DNA from: Anaerotruncus sp.
Lineage (GTDB): Bacteria; Bacillota; Clostridia; Oscillospirales; Acutalibacteraceae
DNA: 64,000 bases
Assembly (NCBI GenBank): GCA_022009795.1
Contig: CP091724.1
Coordinates: 1,972,683-2,036,682, forward strand
Direction: 5' to 3'
This document shows, one piece after another, positions 10,276 to 22,612 of this stretch. The notes under the pieces were generated by a model. It did no database searches. It was not told the origin of the DNA and saw only the letters and a program-made list of their open reading frames with translations. Made by a program: the position numbers and the translations under genes. Position 1 is the stretch's first letter. The number at the start of each line of letters is the position of its first letter.

Positions 10276-11007
10276 ATGAAAAAATCTGTTTTTGTTATTT
10301 TACTCGTATTATTCATATCTGCTTTTTCAATCAGTATGTATTTTGTTGTTAAAGAAACTGTTGAGGATAAAAAGCAATATGAAGTATTTGAAAATATTGT
10401 TTCATCTGTTCAAGTTGAAGATGACAGTTCTGATTATACAGATGACAAACTTAAAAGATATATCGAATTGAACACGGAAAATTCCGACTTTGTAGGTTGG
10501 GTAAAAATTGACGGTACGCACATAAATTATCCTGTTATGAAAAGCAGTACACCTGATTACTATTTGCACCGTAATTTTAATAAGGAGTATTCATATTACG
10601 GCACACCGTATTTAAGTGATAAAAGCGATACTATGAAGCCTACCGACAACATAGTTATCTACGGCCACAATATGCGAGATAACACTATGTTCGGTGATTT
10701 GAGTAAATACAAATCAAAAGAGTTTTTTGAAAAGCACAGATACATTCACTTTGATACGCTTGTAGATTTAGGAAAGTATGAGATTGTATGTGTATTCAAA
10801 ACCACACCAATCAAATTCGATTATCAAAATTATACCGTCTTTGATTCTACCGATGAATTTAATTCGTATATTCTAAAATGCAAAGAAAGCGAATACTACA
10901 ACACCGATGTATCTTGCAATTACGGTGACAAGTTAATAACGCTATCCACTTGCGAATACAGTCAAGAAAACGGCAGGCTTGTAGTGGTTGCCAAAAAGGT
11001 GAAGTGA
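10276..11007 (+). CDS. Class B sortase
   Basis: This transpeptidase anchors proteins to the cell wall; in conjugative elements of this type it is proposed to fix surface parts of the transfer apparatus. The ATG at 10276 follows AAGGAG. An N-terminal membrane anchor (residues ~3-24, SVFVILLVLFISAFSISMYF) is followed by the sortase B fold: NSDFVGWVKIDGTHINYPV, YYLHRNFNKEYSYYGTPYL, catalytic His in VIYGHNMRDNTMF, catalytic Cys in ITLSTCEYS and Arg in NGRLVVVAK. It is intact at 243 aa, one of the few long genes here without a frameshift. It abuts the next gene by two bases. ICE-2 has no sortase within the window. Confidence 0.9.
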   Translation: MKKSVFVILLVLFISAFSISMYFVVKETVEDKKQYEVFENIVSSVQVEDDSSDYTDDKLKRYIELNTENSDFVGWVKIDGTHINYPVMKSSTPDYYLHRNFNKEYSYYGTPYLSDKSDTMKPTDNIVIYGHNMRDNTMFGDLSKYKSKEFFEKHRYIHFDTLVDLGKYEIVCVFKTTPIKFDYQNYTVFDSTDEFNSYILKCKESEYYNTDVSCNYGDKLITLSTCEYSQENGRLVVVAKKVK

Positions 11008-11008
11008 T

Positions 11009-12698
11009 ATGAGCGAGATTGAAATTAAAAAGGTTGCCGAGAAAACTCTTAAAACTGCCGACAATCTTGGTATAGCGACAGAAAAGGCAAAAGGGATAGC
11101 TTTAAAAGCGAAAGAAAAGGTATCGGAAAGTGTTAGTGATAATTCCGAAAGCCCTGTTAATTATGCTATTGATAAAGTTCAGGATGATGCTAAAAATATT
11201 TCGGAGGACGCAATATATCTTTTCAAAAAGCAAGGCAAAAAGAGTGTAAACGAAACTGTTAAGAATACAAAAAAGCTCGAACAATCTATTGAAGAAGTTC
11301 GAGCAAAAAGAAAAATTAAAAAAGATAAAAGCAAGGTAAATAACCCTGATAAATATACACCCAAAGCACCTGATGATACAGTTAAGACCGATGATATTGT
11401 ATCTAAAAACACACCAAAGAACACTCAAAACAAAGTCCGTAGTGCAAGCAGTATCAAAACAAAAGAAACCGTATCTGCCGTTAAATCAAACCAACCTATT
11501 ATAAAGGCAAGTAAACAATCTGCGAAAGACACAGCAAAAGCCATTAACAAATCATCTCAAATAGCTAAAGAAACGGCAAAGCAATCAGCCAAAGGTGCAA
11601 AGAAAGCTGCAAGAGCAACTAAAAGAGCCATCAAATCTATGATTGAAAGCACAAAGGCACTCGTTAATGCGATTATTGCAGGTGGTTGGGTATCTGTTGT
11701 GGTAATCATTTTAATATGCCTTGTAGCTGCTTTATGTTCATCATTTTACGGCATATTCTTTTCAAGCGAAACTTCGCAAAGCGGTATGAACATAACTTCT
11801 GTAATTCAGCAAATCAACAATGAATTTGATGACAAGATTGACGAGATTAAATCATCGGGCAGTTTTGACGGAGTAGAAGTAATCGGCAGTCGTTCTAATT
11901 GGAAAGATATACTATCTATTTATGCAGTTAAGACTACTACCGATGAAAACAACCCTATGGAAGTCGCTACTGTTGACGAAAAACAAAAAGGCAATTTTAT
12001 CATCAATCTTTTGGGATATGAACAACATATCAAAATCTGTTGAAACACGGACAGAAACGATAACGAAAGAATCAACCGATGAGCAGGGGAACAAGATCGA
12101 AACTACAAAGCAAGTTGAAAAGAAATATCTTGTAATAACCTTAACCGGCAAGAGTGCCGAGGATATGTCAGCTACTTACTCATTCAATGATACGCAAAAG
12201 AAATATTTAGCCGAATTGATGAGTGACAAAAACAACAAGCTTTGGGCATCGCTTATCTACAACATCGGCGGAGTATCGGGTGGTAGCGATATTGACATTA
12301 AAGGCCTTGATTTTTCAAACGAAACGGTCAATGACACGCAGAAGAAAATCGTTGCAGTAGCGACAAATTCGGCAAAATACGGTATTTCTGCCCGTTCGGG
12401 TTACTGTCAGGCTTGGGTTGCAGATGTATATCAAGCTGTTACAGGTTCAAGAGGTTCTGCTCACTGTGCCTTGTGTGCTGCAGATATGTGGGCAGTATCA
12501 AGCGACTTTTCTCAAATTCCCGTTGGTGCAACTGTTTACGGCTATTCATCAAGCAAATACGGTCATGTCGGTATCTATATCGGTAATGGTATGGTCGCTC
12601 ACAATATCGGTGAAATAAAAATAGAAAGCCTTGAAAGTTGGGTTAAAAATTACAAAGGCTTTGCTTGGGGGTGGGAGAATGGATATATAAAAGAATAA
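11009..12698 (+). CDS. Membrane-anchored NlpC/P60-CHAP type peptidoglycan hydrolase (VirB1-like)
   Basis: This long transfer protein opens the cell wall for the conjugation channel. The N-terminal ~220 residues are a Lys/Ala-rich coiled-coil cytoplasmic region (many KETAKQSAKGAKKAARATK-type repeats). One membrane helix follows (GGWVSVVVIILICLVAALC), then an extracellular region with WKDILSIYAVKTTTDE and, after a frameshift near 12010, FWDMNNISKSVETRTE. The catalytic domain is at the C-terminus: Cys in SGYCQAWVADVYQAV and His in GHVGIYIGNGMVAHNIG. The corrected length is about 560 aa. A functional homologue with a different CHAP-like domain is at 57186 in ICE-2. The stop codon lies within the first arm of the following terminator. 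Confidence 0.85.
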
Positions 12699-12725
12699 GG
12701 AACATTAAGTTCCTTATTCTTTTAT
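12691..12725. terminator. Bidirectional terminator closing the ICE-1 transfer block
   Basis: A 13-bp perfect stem (AAGAATAAGGAAC / its complement, 12691-12703 and 12709-12721) is flanked by A and T runs. It serves the plus-strand hydrolase gene and the convergent minus-strand cargo operon ending at 12721. Confidence 0.85.
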
Positions 12726-12904
12726 ACATACTCAGATAGTATTCTATTAACTTGTTCATACCATTCGTTACTTTTTTTATTCCATATTCACAATACATTT
12801 GTGCATCATTTAGTGCTTCTGTTAATTGGCTTTTATTATAAATAGATGTGTTATCACAAATAAAATCAATCATACTTGTAGAGTATTTAAAAAGAATATC
12901 CCAT
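12721..12904 (-). CDS. Small hypothetical protein, ~60 aa, last gene of the cargo operon
   Basis: Correcting two homopolymer shifts gives a compact protein: start ATG 12902-12904 after AGGAGGAA (MGYSFKYSTSMIDFICDN), then QLTEALNDAQMYCEYGIKK and an end SNEWYEQVNRILSEYV at a stop in the terminator stem. The strong ribosome-binding site and the fit between the terminator and the corrected stop argue for a real gene. The family is unknown. It is soluble and acidic with two Cys. As last gene after a secreted-protein operon it could be a regulator or immunity-type protein; the sequence does not decide. Confidence 0.45.
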
Positions 12905-12965
12905 TTTTAAATTCCTCCTAATTGTATTTGATGGATTCTTATAATTTAAATATTATGGATAATAT

Positions 12966-13450
12966 TTATTCAGTATTTTTAGAATTGGAAATATTCATAT
13001 TTGGAAAGATTAATCTTGTTATTAAAGATTGATTTTTCAATTTTTTTAATACAGCATTTTTCATTTTTTTGTTATAATTGCTTGAAATGAAAGCGTTTGC
13101 ATTGCTATCTAAATAAATTACACCATAATCTATTGCGTTTTTCATTATAGTAGATTTTTTTATGAAAGCTGCTATTGTACTTAGCTTTTTCAGAGGAAGT
13201 ATTATTAGTATTATTAGCTTCTTCTAATAATGCTGCTAATTCATCATCAATTTTTGATTTCTGTTTCATTTCCTCCAATTGTAACAGTTATTTTATTGAT
13301 TTTATCTATATCAAAATTTTTCTTTAATTTGTGTTCTCTTTTCGGTTACTTGATATGGATTTGTTGGCTCTTTATTTTTTTGGATATTGTACAAGATGAA
13401 AAAGCAACAAGTAAACATATAATCAATAAAATTGATATTATTTTTTTCAT
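12966..13450 (-). CDS. Putative lipoprotein, ~160 aa (frameshifted)
   Basis: The ATG at 13448-13450 follows AGAGGA and opens a signal peptide with lipobox: MKKIISILLIICLLVAFSSC, Cys at 20. Later segments are spread over three frames: NKEPTNPYQVTEKRTQIKE, then NFDIDKINKITVTIGGNETE, IDDELAALLEEANNTNNTSS and a C-terminal part with KNAIDYGVIYLDSNANAFIS and NYNKKMKNAVLKKLKN, stop at 12966. An alternative start at ATGAAACAG inside the GGAGGA-preceded segment (~13268) would split it into two genes. The family is not recognised. It lies third or fourth in the minus-strand operon behind the subtilase gene; extracellular, membrane-tethered location is inferred. Confidence 0.5.
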
Positions 13451-13460
13451 TTGTTTTCCT

Positions 13461-13892
13461 CTAATACCATTTATTTACCCAACCTTTATCATCTGTGAAT
13501 GATTGGGTAGTGGATTTTGTATTTGATGTGCTTTGAGCTTTTTTTGTAGTTGTTTCATTGTCTTTTTAAAGTGGTTTCTAATATTTCTGTGTTATTATTA
13601 TTTTTTTAGAAATTTCTGATTCGAATGAAGTTATATTATCTGATTCACTTTTAGAAGAATGGTTTTGAATATTGGAAAATGATACTTTTTGAGTAACAGA
13701 TTCTGTAATATTCGAATGCTTTTTTGTTGTGTTACCCTTATCACTTGTTGATGGCTCTTGATTTTTTGTGTATATGCCACCGTATTTATTTGTAACAGCA
13801 GCAGAATTATTACTACTGCTGTTATTTGTGCAAGCAATAAAAGAGAAAAGCACAACTAAAATTGAAATCATAATTAGTATGCACTTCTTCAT
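13461..13892 (-). CDS. Putative Ser/Thr/Asn-rich lipoprotein, ~143 aa
   Basis: The start is ATG 13890-13892, overlapping the stop region of the 42-aa peptide gene (TAATATG). The signal peptide MKKCILIMISILVVLFSFIA is followed by the lipobox Cys (IAC), then a low-complexity Asn/Ser/Thr-rich linker. A frameshift at the T-run near 13600 separates the end; corrected, it finishes TQSFTDDKGWVNKWY at 13461. The architecture (lipobox, flexible linker, short aromatic end) resembles surface-tethered small proteins, but no domain is recognised. Tight coupling to the peptide gene suggests a shared task. Confidence 0.6.
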
Positions 13893-13893
13893 A

Positions 13894-14022
13894 TTACCAA
13901 CCATCAGAACCGTCTACTATATTATCATCTTTTCCAATGTCATTTGAACTTGTTGTGATAACATTTGTAGATGAAAACTCCTGAATCTCGGTATTTGGTT
14001 TAGTGTATATTTCTTTCATCAT
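13894..14022 (-). CDS. 42-aa peptide, possible secreted or modified precursor
   Basis: Complete small ORF with start ATG 14020-14022 (a second ATG follows) and ribosome-binding site GGAGGG lying inside the end of the subtilase gene, whose reconstructed TAA overlaps this ATG. The sequence begins MMKEIYTKPNTEIQEFSST, continues NVITTSSNDIGKDDNIV and ends DGSDGW. It has a leader-like N-terminal half, a small-residue break (ITTSS) and an acidic Gly/Ser/Trp tail, with no Cys and no membrane helix. Similar short peptides with a KP..EI..F....V.TTS pattern are, as I recall, frequent near surface genes of gut Firmicutes but have no assigned function. Coupling with a protease gene upstream and lipoproteins downstream makes a processed peptide plausible. 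Confidence 0.55.
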   Translation of the reverse strand: MMKEIYTKPNTEIQEFSSTNVITTSSNDIGKDDNIVDGSDGW

Positions 14023-17000
14023 TAACCCTCCAATAATTTGTTGATTGCATTTTTTTAGTGTCTTTATCTATTTCCTTGTCATTGATAACAAGATTTGATA
14101 CTTCGCTAAATGAGCCGCTTAATGTATTTGAATAAAAATACATTCCGTCTATACAAACATATGCTCGTGCAGTAATATTATTGTTGTAATAAGCTTTGGG
14201 AATGTTTGAAATTACAAGATTGAATGATGTATTTCCATCATTTTCCACTCTGTTTGGAGCAAGTGCCTTCTTAACGGTTGTACCATTTACTGCTTCAATA
14301 GATAAATCTTTAATTCCTTTTTGACTGTAGATAAATCCGTATTCAATATTTGAAGCCAAATTTTTCAATTTCGGGTATTTCGCTCCAGTCAAAACCAAAT
14401 CTTAATCCTGCAACCGTGGTGCAAATTGATCGCCCTTTAGCGTTGACATTTATTGCATCTTTTTGATCGCTTTCTCTTTTGTCACTTGTAATGAATTTTA
14501 TGTCATTTTCTTTAGCATATGTTTCTGCATAAGAACCGCTTGGAGCAATAATTGTTGCCTGTGTTGCTGGGTAAAGTTCATTTTCTTCAAATTTATCTGA
14601 CAAGTACAACTTGAAATCCACTTCTGTAGGTAAGCCGCCGATATACTCAATACTAGGCAAATAAACCCATTCTAAATTGCCGCAACATAGGATAAAACCT
14701 CGTTCACTTGTTACTGCCTTAGGAGCATAAATGAATTTTAAACTCATTGTTTTACTGTTTTCTTCTTCACTTGAAGGGAAAATTGCTGGAAGATTTACGG
14801 CATTAGGAAGATAAAGTTCCTCTAAAGAAAAACAATCGGTAAATATGTTTTGATAATCAGCGTTATAGCTTTCAACAAAATTAGGCATATTGATATGCTT
14901 AAGTTCTTTGCATTGATAAAATGTACGTGAACCAAAATTCTTAACATTAGGAATATCAATATATTCAGCGTGACAACTGTCAAATGTGCTGCCTTCAAGC
15001 TTTTCGGGTAAAGGTAATTCTATGTTTTTTTAAAATATGAACCTTTAAATGCACCTGATTCGACTTCTTGAATATTTCGTAAATCATATTCGCCTTCTTT
15101 TACAAATTCGGTAAGTTTAATACAATTATTAAATGCACCGTTTGCCAACTTTTCTATTTCAGGTGCGTATAAATGTTCAAGTGCATAGCAATTGCTGAAA
15201 GCACCGCTTGCCCAATATATTAAAGGTAAGTCTGCTGATATAAGCGGCGTATTCGCAAATGTGTCTTGAAAGTTATAAACATTTGGAAAATATGCATATT
15301 TGAATCCTGTTGCCTCAAATGCACTCGAATATAATTCTTCAACTGTTTCATTAAAGTTGACTGTTTCAAGCTTTTTACAGCTTTCAAAGGCCGATGTGTT
15401 TACAAGCGAAACATTAGGCATATCAACATTTGTTAATGATGTGTCAGAATAAAAACAAAATGTGCCTATTTTTTTGTTACTCCTTTAGCAGTAATTGAGG
15501 TGAGCTTTGCACATTTATTGAAAGCATTTTTGCCGAGTGTTTTTACTGTTTTCGGCAATTGAATTACTTTTATATCGCTGTTTGCAAATGCATTATTTGC
15601 AACTGATACAGGAGTTATTCCGTTAATTGTATCGGGAACTATAATACTTGTCTTTTCACCCGAATAGCTGCTTACGGCACCGGCTGCCGTGATTTTAAAA
15701 TCACTTTCGTCTGCTTTGTATATGATAGAGTAATTGAGAGGAACATATTTGCTTTTTCCGGTTTCGTTTATTGCAACAGCAACAAATGATTTGCTGTCAT
15801 CAATAGTCATTGTGCCATCAAAAACTTCTCCGTTAGTCAAAGTCGGGATAGTATTATCGGTAGTGTATTTTATTGTGTATCCGCTTTCTGCATTTGCCGT
15901 AAGATTGATAACTTCATTGTATGCACCGCTTTTTTGGCTGAATATCGGCGCAGGTGCAAGTATTTCTTCATAAATTGCAGAATAGTTTAAAATTCCTGCA
16001 CCGCACCATTCGGCTTCTGAATTTGAAACAATCGGAAAAGCAGCATCTTTAATTTTGTCTTCAACTTCTTTAGATGTTAGTGTGTTGTCAAGCATCAAAA
16101 CCGTAGCTGCTGCGGCAGTTACAAACGGTGCTGAAAATGATGTTCCACTGTGACTGTTTGTATATCCGCCACCTAAATTTGTTGTGTAAATGTTATCGCC
16201 CGGAGCGGCAATGTCAACCACGGAGCCGAAATTAGAATAATAACTTTTTTCATTTTTCGAGGTTGATGCCGAAACCGTTATTACATTATTTATGTTTGAA
16301 GGGGAGTAGTTACCTGCGTCGCTTGATTCATTGCCTGCTGCAACAACTACGGTGCACCCCTTTCCAATAAGGCTTTCTATAAGACTGCGAAGAGTTTTTT
16401 CAAACGGGTCAAGCTTATCGTATTCGCCGCCTAATGAAAGGTTGATAACATCGGGAGCGTCGTTTTCTGAAAGTATATGATTAACGGCGGCAATAATTTG
16501 TGAAGTGGCACATTTACCGTCGCTGTTGAGCACTTTATATGGCTTTATTTTTACATTTTCGGTAGTGTTTTGCATAACAATACCTGCGACCATAGTTCCG
16601 TGTCCCTGATCGTCCATACTGTCATTGGTTTTGCCGCTTGTTGAGAAATTCAAATTTGTATCAACAATTCTGTTTTTCAAATCTTTATGCGTATAATCGA
16701 CACCTGTATCAATAATTCCAACTGTTACCTCCGACAGTTTTCTGTCGGAGGCTTTTATTGCATTTAAGGTTTCAACTGATTCAATTCTGTCATTACCCCA
16801 AGTTTTCGATGTAGCTTGTGTCGAATTTACATCAGCACATGAGAGCACCGAATCATATTCAGCGTTAAATCCGTCTGAATTTATACGCTCCTTTGCGTTT
16901 TTTGCAAGTTCATCAGTTTCGTATTGAAGAATTGTATATCCAAGACCGATTACTTTGTCGACAGCACCGTAATCATCTGCAACATTACCGGATGATACTA

Positions 17001-17210
17001 TAAGTCTGTCTTTAATTATTTTTTGGTCACTTTCAGCATCAGAAATATAATCTTCATCTGAATCATATATATCTATTATATCATTTAGCGAGTCGGAAAA
17101 AAATACCCGATACTGTGTTTGTTGACTTGTGCCGCTATTACGCTTTGACACGGAGCAAATACAGATATACTCAATATTATTGACAGGATTAAACATAACT
17201 GCTTTTTCAT
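14022..17210 (-). CDS. Secreted subtilase (S8) with CHB_HEX_C-like and BspA-type LRR domains
   Basis: A large secreted serine protease (~1060 aa corrected). The ATG at 17208-17210 follows AAGGGTGA and opens a signal peptide ending near VIAAQ. After a frameshift near 17105 comes a pro-region, then the S8 triad: Asp in GIIDTGVDYTHKDL, His in DQGHGTMVAGIV, oxyanion Asn in VVVAAGNESSDAG and Ser in SHSGTSFSAPFVTAAAA. Next is a chitobiase/hexosaminidase-C-like module (APIFSQKSGAYNEVINLTAN), then LRR_5/BspA repeats such as NNAFANSDIKVIQLPKTV and SAFESCKKLETVNF spread over several frames, then a C-terminal module with AYVCIDGMYFYSNT. Frameshifts at ~15470, 15030, 14890 and 14345 all lie at T runs. 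It is 18 bases downstream of the Rhs-like gene, so probably in one operon. Confidence 0.85.
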
Positions 17211-17228
17211 AGTATCACCCTTGAAATT

Positions 17229-20200
17229 TTATTCTCCTATTTTATATGGAGAACTTGATGGCTTGATATCATACATAGTTGCTGCACCGGATTGCTTGTT
17301 AATTACAGTGTCCATATAGTTGTTACCATTGCTTTTTTGAACTACATTTTCGGTAGTTTTGAAAACTCTGTTCCAGTATTTTTTATCGTCTTTATCCTGT
17401 ACAGTTGCCAAACTTAAACCGAAAATAGTCATTTCATTTTTTACTTTTCCTTGTAACTTAGCTGGAACAACACCAACTTTAATAGTGTTTAACTGTTCAA
17501 TGTTTAATGCAGATAAAATATTTGAAGCAGTATCATATGATGTTGGTGCATAACCGCTTAAATCAACATTATTTACATGGTCATTATTGCAATAATTAAA
17601 TAGATTAGCTCCTAATACTTCACCCTTATTTTTGAGCTAACATATTTATATCGTCTGCATTTATAAATCTACCCCACGATGGACTGTAGAAACGATTTTT
17701 GACTATAATATAGACCTGTTTCATAGTCACAAATATAGCCTTTATAAGTTTGTTGTGTGGAAGTCATTTCACCAGAAGCTAATGCAGAAAAGATTATTGC
17801 ATACAAGAATCCTAATAATAATTTTATCCAAATACTACTTGAGCCTTGAAGCTGTTGCTTTATGTCATGAATAAAACTACCCGCAAAAGACATAGAACAA
17901 TTTCCATAAGCATCATATGAGAAATGAATTGTTAAGTCCTCATTTGCATTATACATATCTGTAATGTTTCCTTGACCATCTCTCAAAATGTAAAAAAATA
18001 AAATTTATTCGTAGTAGGAGTTACAACAGTTGTTTCTTCGCCGTTTTTCATCTTTTTTTAGTTGTATATTCGTATTGAGTTAATTTTGTATCAATTCCTA
18101 TTGACTCATTTGTACTGTTATAAATAATATTAGAAATAATGTCACATTTTACGGTTTGTTTTTAATTCTTTGTCAGGTGAATTATAGAATACAGTTTTAT
18201 GACCAACTAAAATATCATTTTTCATAAATATAATTCATAGTTGAAATTAATTCATTAGGATTTTTTTGAATTATAAGTGAGTTTTTGTGTCCTATAACCG
18301 TCAGCTGAGTATTTGTAAATGTATTTTTTTGGTCACCATCATCAAAAAGACGATAGTCTTGTTCCATCCCAAACCATATTTCCGTTTATATCTGAACCGA
18401 AAATATTTTTTTACCAACATATGTTGTTGGGTTGCCCATTTCATCATAGGTGATTTCTTTTCCGTTATAATTATTTAAAACATCACTCCATTCTGAAGAA
18501 TATCCGTATGTTGTTACTACAGCTTTTTTTCTTCATTGAAAACATATTTATTAGTGCTTTTTTTGTAGTGAAATGCAGATTTATCCTCTGAATTATCATT
18601 TTTCATAAGTGGTTTTAGAAACGAGATTTCCGCCAGCATTGTATTTATATTTTATCGCAATACAAGAATCAAAGTTAACATCAAGAATAACTTGACCTGC
18701 CTCATCATATTCATAATGCTTTAATAATTGGTTTTTTTCATATTGTTTACTGAATTTGAAGTTCCTTCAAAGTTTTTCTACAATATTATTAACAGATGCT
18801 CTATATACATCTGTAATTTGACCTCTGTCATTGTAAGAATATGTTAATTTTCTATAAATTCTTGGTTCTGATGCATCTTTCAATCTTGTAACAGATGAAA
18901 TATATGTTTCTACTAAATTGGTTGTTGTTATACCTTTTGTCATAAATGAACTCTTATTTTTCTACAGTAGCGGTCTTATCAGTCGCAATTGTTGAAAATG
19001 TTCTGCCGATAGAATCATAAATTGTAGTTGCAGTAACAACATTTGATGGCAGTATTTTACCATCAGTATATAAGTTTAATACTTTTGAATCTGTGGTTTT
19101 GCCGGCTGATGTGGTGACTTTAGGATTTGTTGTGGTTATTTTTGTCCCGTATAGTGTCCTATTGGTCCCGTTGTTTAGATAAATCGTTTGACCATTTTCA
19201 CCAGATTCTTTTATCGTATACACTCCATCTTTTATAGTCAAAGTTGTATTATTAGAATTATCTGTATATGAAGTTACATTACCATCATTATCATATTCGT
19301 AAGAATATACTATTTGAGAATGTGATTCATCTGATGTCTTTGGTATATATATTATTTTTTTGTAATATAACCTAATTGATTATATTCATAAATAATTTTT
19401 GCACCATTACCATAGGCGATGGTTCCAATGTCATCATTAGAATATTCGTAAGATACAATAGTGTTTTTTTGTTTTGAGAATTAGAAGCATATTCTGAAAC
19501 ACTTGCTACTCTTCCATTTGAATCATAACTGTATTCATAAGTTGTTCCATTATGGTTAATTGTTTTGATTTTTGTCGTTTTTCATATCCATAATTTGTAT
19601 TTATGTTTATAGTCGATTTGCCATCGATTTCTGTAACAGCTTGATTTACATTTTTTAGAAGTCCTACGGCTGTGTAATTATACTGTGCATTTTTTTATTG
19701 GTGTCACTGTTATTTCCTTTTTGAAAGCAATAATCCGCTATCACTGTCATAATTATAATAAGTTGGTATGCCGTTATTTGTGACTTTACTTATATAGTTT
19801 TCATCATCTGTATAATTATAAAAAGGCACCTATTTCATCTCCATCTACGGAGGTTTTTAATTTCTTCAAGAATACTGTTATTTTTCAGAATAATCGTATT
19901 CTATATCAGTTGACGGAACTATATTTTTAGCATCAATTAAGTTCTTGCTTGTGGTTTCATATATTTCTATATTATCAAAATCACAAGTTCCTGACATATT
20001 GTTATAACTTAGATAAACAATGATTGATGAAGTGTCTTTTTGTGTAGTGAAAAGCGTTTTTCGCTGTTGCCAGGTTTCACCCAATGTATCGTCAAAATCC
20101 ATTTTTGTTAAACATTTATCTGGAATAATAGCACCATTTGAGTCTGTTTTTGTATCATATACATATATGCACAAATCTCTTGTGTCACTTATAGATATAG

Positions 20201-22452
20201 GATTATCATTATTATAGAGGAAACCGCTTAGTACATACGACTTGTTTGCTTTAAATGTATATCCGGATTTTTCTACAATTTGATATGCTCGACATACATC
20301 TATATCATTACTCATATGTAGAGTATAATTATCTTCATCGTCACCCATTTTTAACTTTGTTTTTGTGTAATTTGAGAGCTGTTTGTTTCATAAACCCATT
20401 GTGTTGGTTGACCACCTGAAGTATCTTCAAATGAGCCGTTTTTTTACAAAGTTTTCGGCAACTGTATCTGAAGTTAAAATGTATTGTAATTCATTATTTG
20501 AATAATTTAAAAAAATACTCTACATTGTTGTAATTCTTTAATCGAATCATGTTGAAATTACGGTCAAATGTAAGTTCTTTGCTTGTTTTATCGTTTTTTT
20601 GTGAATTTTCTATTGTATATGCTTTGATCAATGGCACTTATTGTCATTGTGTCATTTGTAGAACCATTAGAAGAAACAGAACTGTATTTTTGAAATTTTT
20701 ATATGATTCTCCATCAAATTTTTGATTCATATTTAAATAATAATTTTTGAATCATCAATGTTTTTTTAATTTGTTCGATTTTGTCGTCTTCACCATATAT
20801 ATAAGAAATCTCTTTTTTTCATCTGCGTATGTAACAGATTTTAAAAGATTATTGCTATAGTTATACATGATTTTTTTAACGGATGTTCTGTATCCGTAGT
20901 GTTCATGTAAATTGGTTCGTTATCTGAATTTAATACATTTAAAGCTGACAAATGACCATTAGAATATGAAAAAAACAATATTGTCTGCCATAACCATCTG
21001 TTACTTTTGTTAAGAAATGTGAATCGTTTTCTATAGAATAGTCGATAGTTATGGAATTATTATTTTGAGAACCATCTGTTATCTCAACAAGATATCCAAC
21101 ATTGTTGTATGTATCAAATTTGAATTTTTTTGCCATTAGAATCAGTAATTGTAATTTTTGTTAAAATTATAATTGCCATTACTGTCTTTAGAAACTGATC
21201 CGCTTCTAGTATAAGTGATGTTGTTTGCTCCTGTTACTTTGTAATTTTTTTAAAATAAAGGTTTTTCACCTTCACAATTTTTTTCCACAAATAAACTCTT
21301 GATTTTTTTCATCATAAGTAAGTGTACTGTAATAATTTATTCTTGTGTGTTTTCCAAATCCGATATCATCGATATTGTCCATAGGATTGAAAATAGTTTG
21401 AATTGAAACAGGTGCTATTTCACCATATAAACTTAATTCGTCTCTAACAATGACAGGGGAACATGTATAATCATTTATATAAACTTTACCTGCACGACCT
21501 AAATCCACTTGCTCATATTCGAAATTTGAATCTACATCTTCAATTTCGTGGTAATACATTTCAACTGTAAGATTGTCGAATGTTACATCTGTTCCTTTTT
21601 GTTCGGAAGTAAGTGCTACGCCATTATTTTGTATAAGACCGATTCTTGTAAAATTACAATATTTGGTTAAATCAAAGTTATATACTTTTGAATCAGAATC
21701 ACCATCATCAACATACATTTCTACTAAATCATAATTGGTAGTAATGTCTTTTTATAAGACTACTTGATTGTACACCGCTTGACCATTCGCTAGCGATTGC
21801 GTTTTTCTTCAATTAAATTATAATCACCAACTATGTTTTTCTGTTGAAACTTCAGCCTTTATTGTGGCAGAAGTAACAAATACTGCGTGATCTGTCGGAA
21901 AATATGGCTTGATGTATATTTCCGATCTTTTTGTGTCTTTTTTATCACGTTTATAAATGACACTTAAGTTGTTATTTCCGCTTGATGAATAAGTACCAAT
22001 TTGTGTTTGACAATTATCTACATATGTATCACCATTTGAAGTAATTGTTTTAACCGGTTGATTTTCTTCACTTTGTGTAGATAACTCAGCATCAATTTGC
22101 TCATTAACATATGTTTCGATATCAGATACTGTATTAACTTCAGTATTACTTGAATTTGATTTATCAACCCATTCGTCGTCAACTCTATTGTGCAATGGAA
22201 TGGCAGAAGTTATTTGGTAGTACCCATTGTCATCTGTTAAAAATGTTTTTGAGTTTTCTGTTCTCATACTTTCAATTTCTGTTTTGACGGTGATTTCGTC
22301 ATTGTCAGAAACTTTCGGTTGAGTATCCTCTATTGCTTGCTTTTGAACAACATCTTTTGCAAATGCGTTTAATGGTAATATTTGAATCACCATTAATGTT
22401 GCCAAAAAGACAGATAATGCTCGCATCCATATTTTTTTCTCTTTACATCCAT
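17229..22452 (-). CDS. Secreted YD-repeat/Rhs-like giant protein (heavily frameshifted)
   Basis: The start is ATG 22450-22452 after AAGGAG; the signal peptide MRALSVFLATLMVIQILPL ends near AFAKD. The reconstructed length is about 1700 aa. The N-terminal ~400 residues resemble wall-associated DNRLRE-type regions (YYQITSAIPLHNRVDDEW, TYVDNCQTQIGTYSSSG). The long middle shows many YD-type motifs (DSIGRTFSTIATDK, YSYDAYGNCS-like). The Rhs core ends with CDYETGLYYSQ and, in another frame, FINADD...NLFNYCNNDHVNNVDLSGY, then a ~110-aa unique C-terminus containing KYWNRVFKTTENVVQKSN and ending SSSPYKIGE. More than fifteen frame changes occur, almost all at T runs. A repeat-rich secreted shell with a variable tail is typical of polymorphic toxins or adhesins. 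Confidence 0.75.
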
Positions 22453-22612
22453 TAATTTCTACTCCTTTTTATTAAATTTATAATGCTGATTAACTATAAA
22501 ATATAATATTCTTAAAAAAATGCAATAAATATTACAATAGTGGTATGGTTTTTGGTCATTTTTTTGGTTGGCAATCATAAAACAGTCATGAACAAAATTG
22601 TTAAAAACGCAC

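Noticed and set aside
13230..13502. Hydrophobic plus-strand ORF in the cargo region
   Set aside because: It is the antisense of a lipoprotein gene whose signal peptide, lipobox and ribosome-binding site are on the minus strand.
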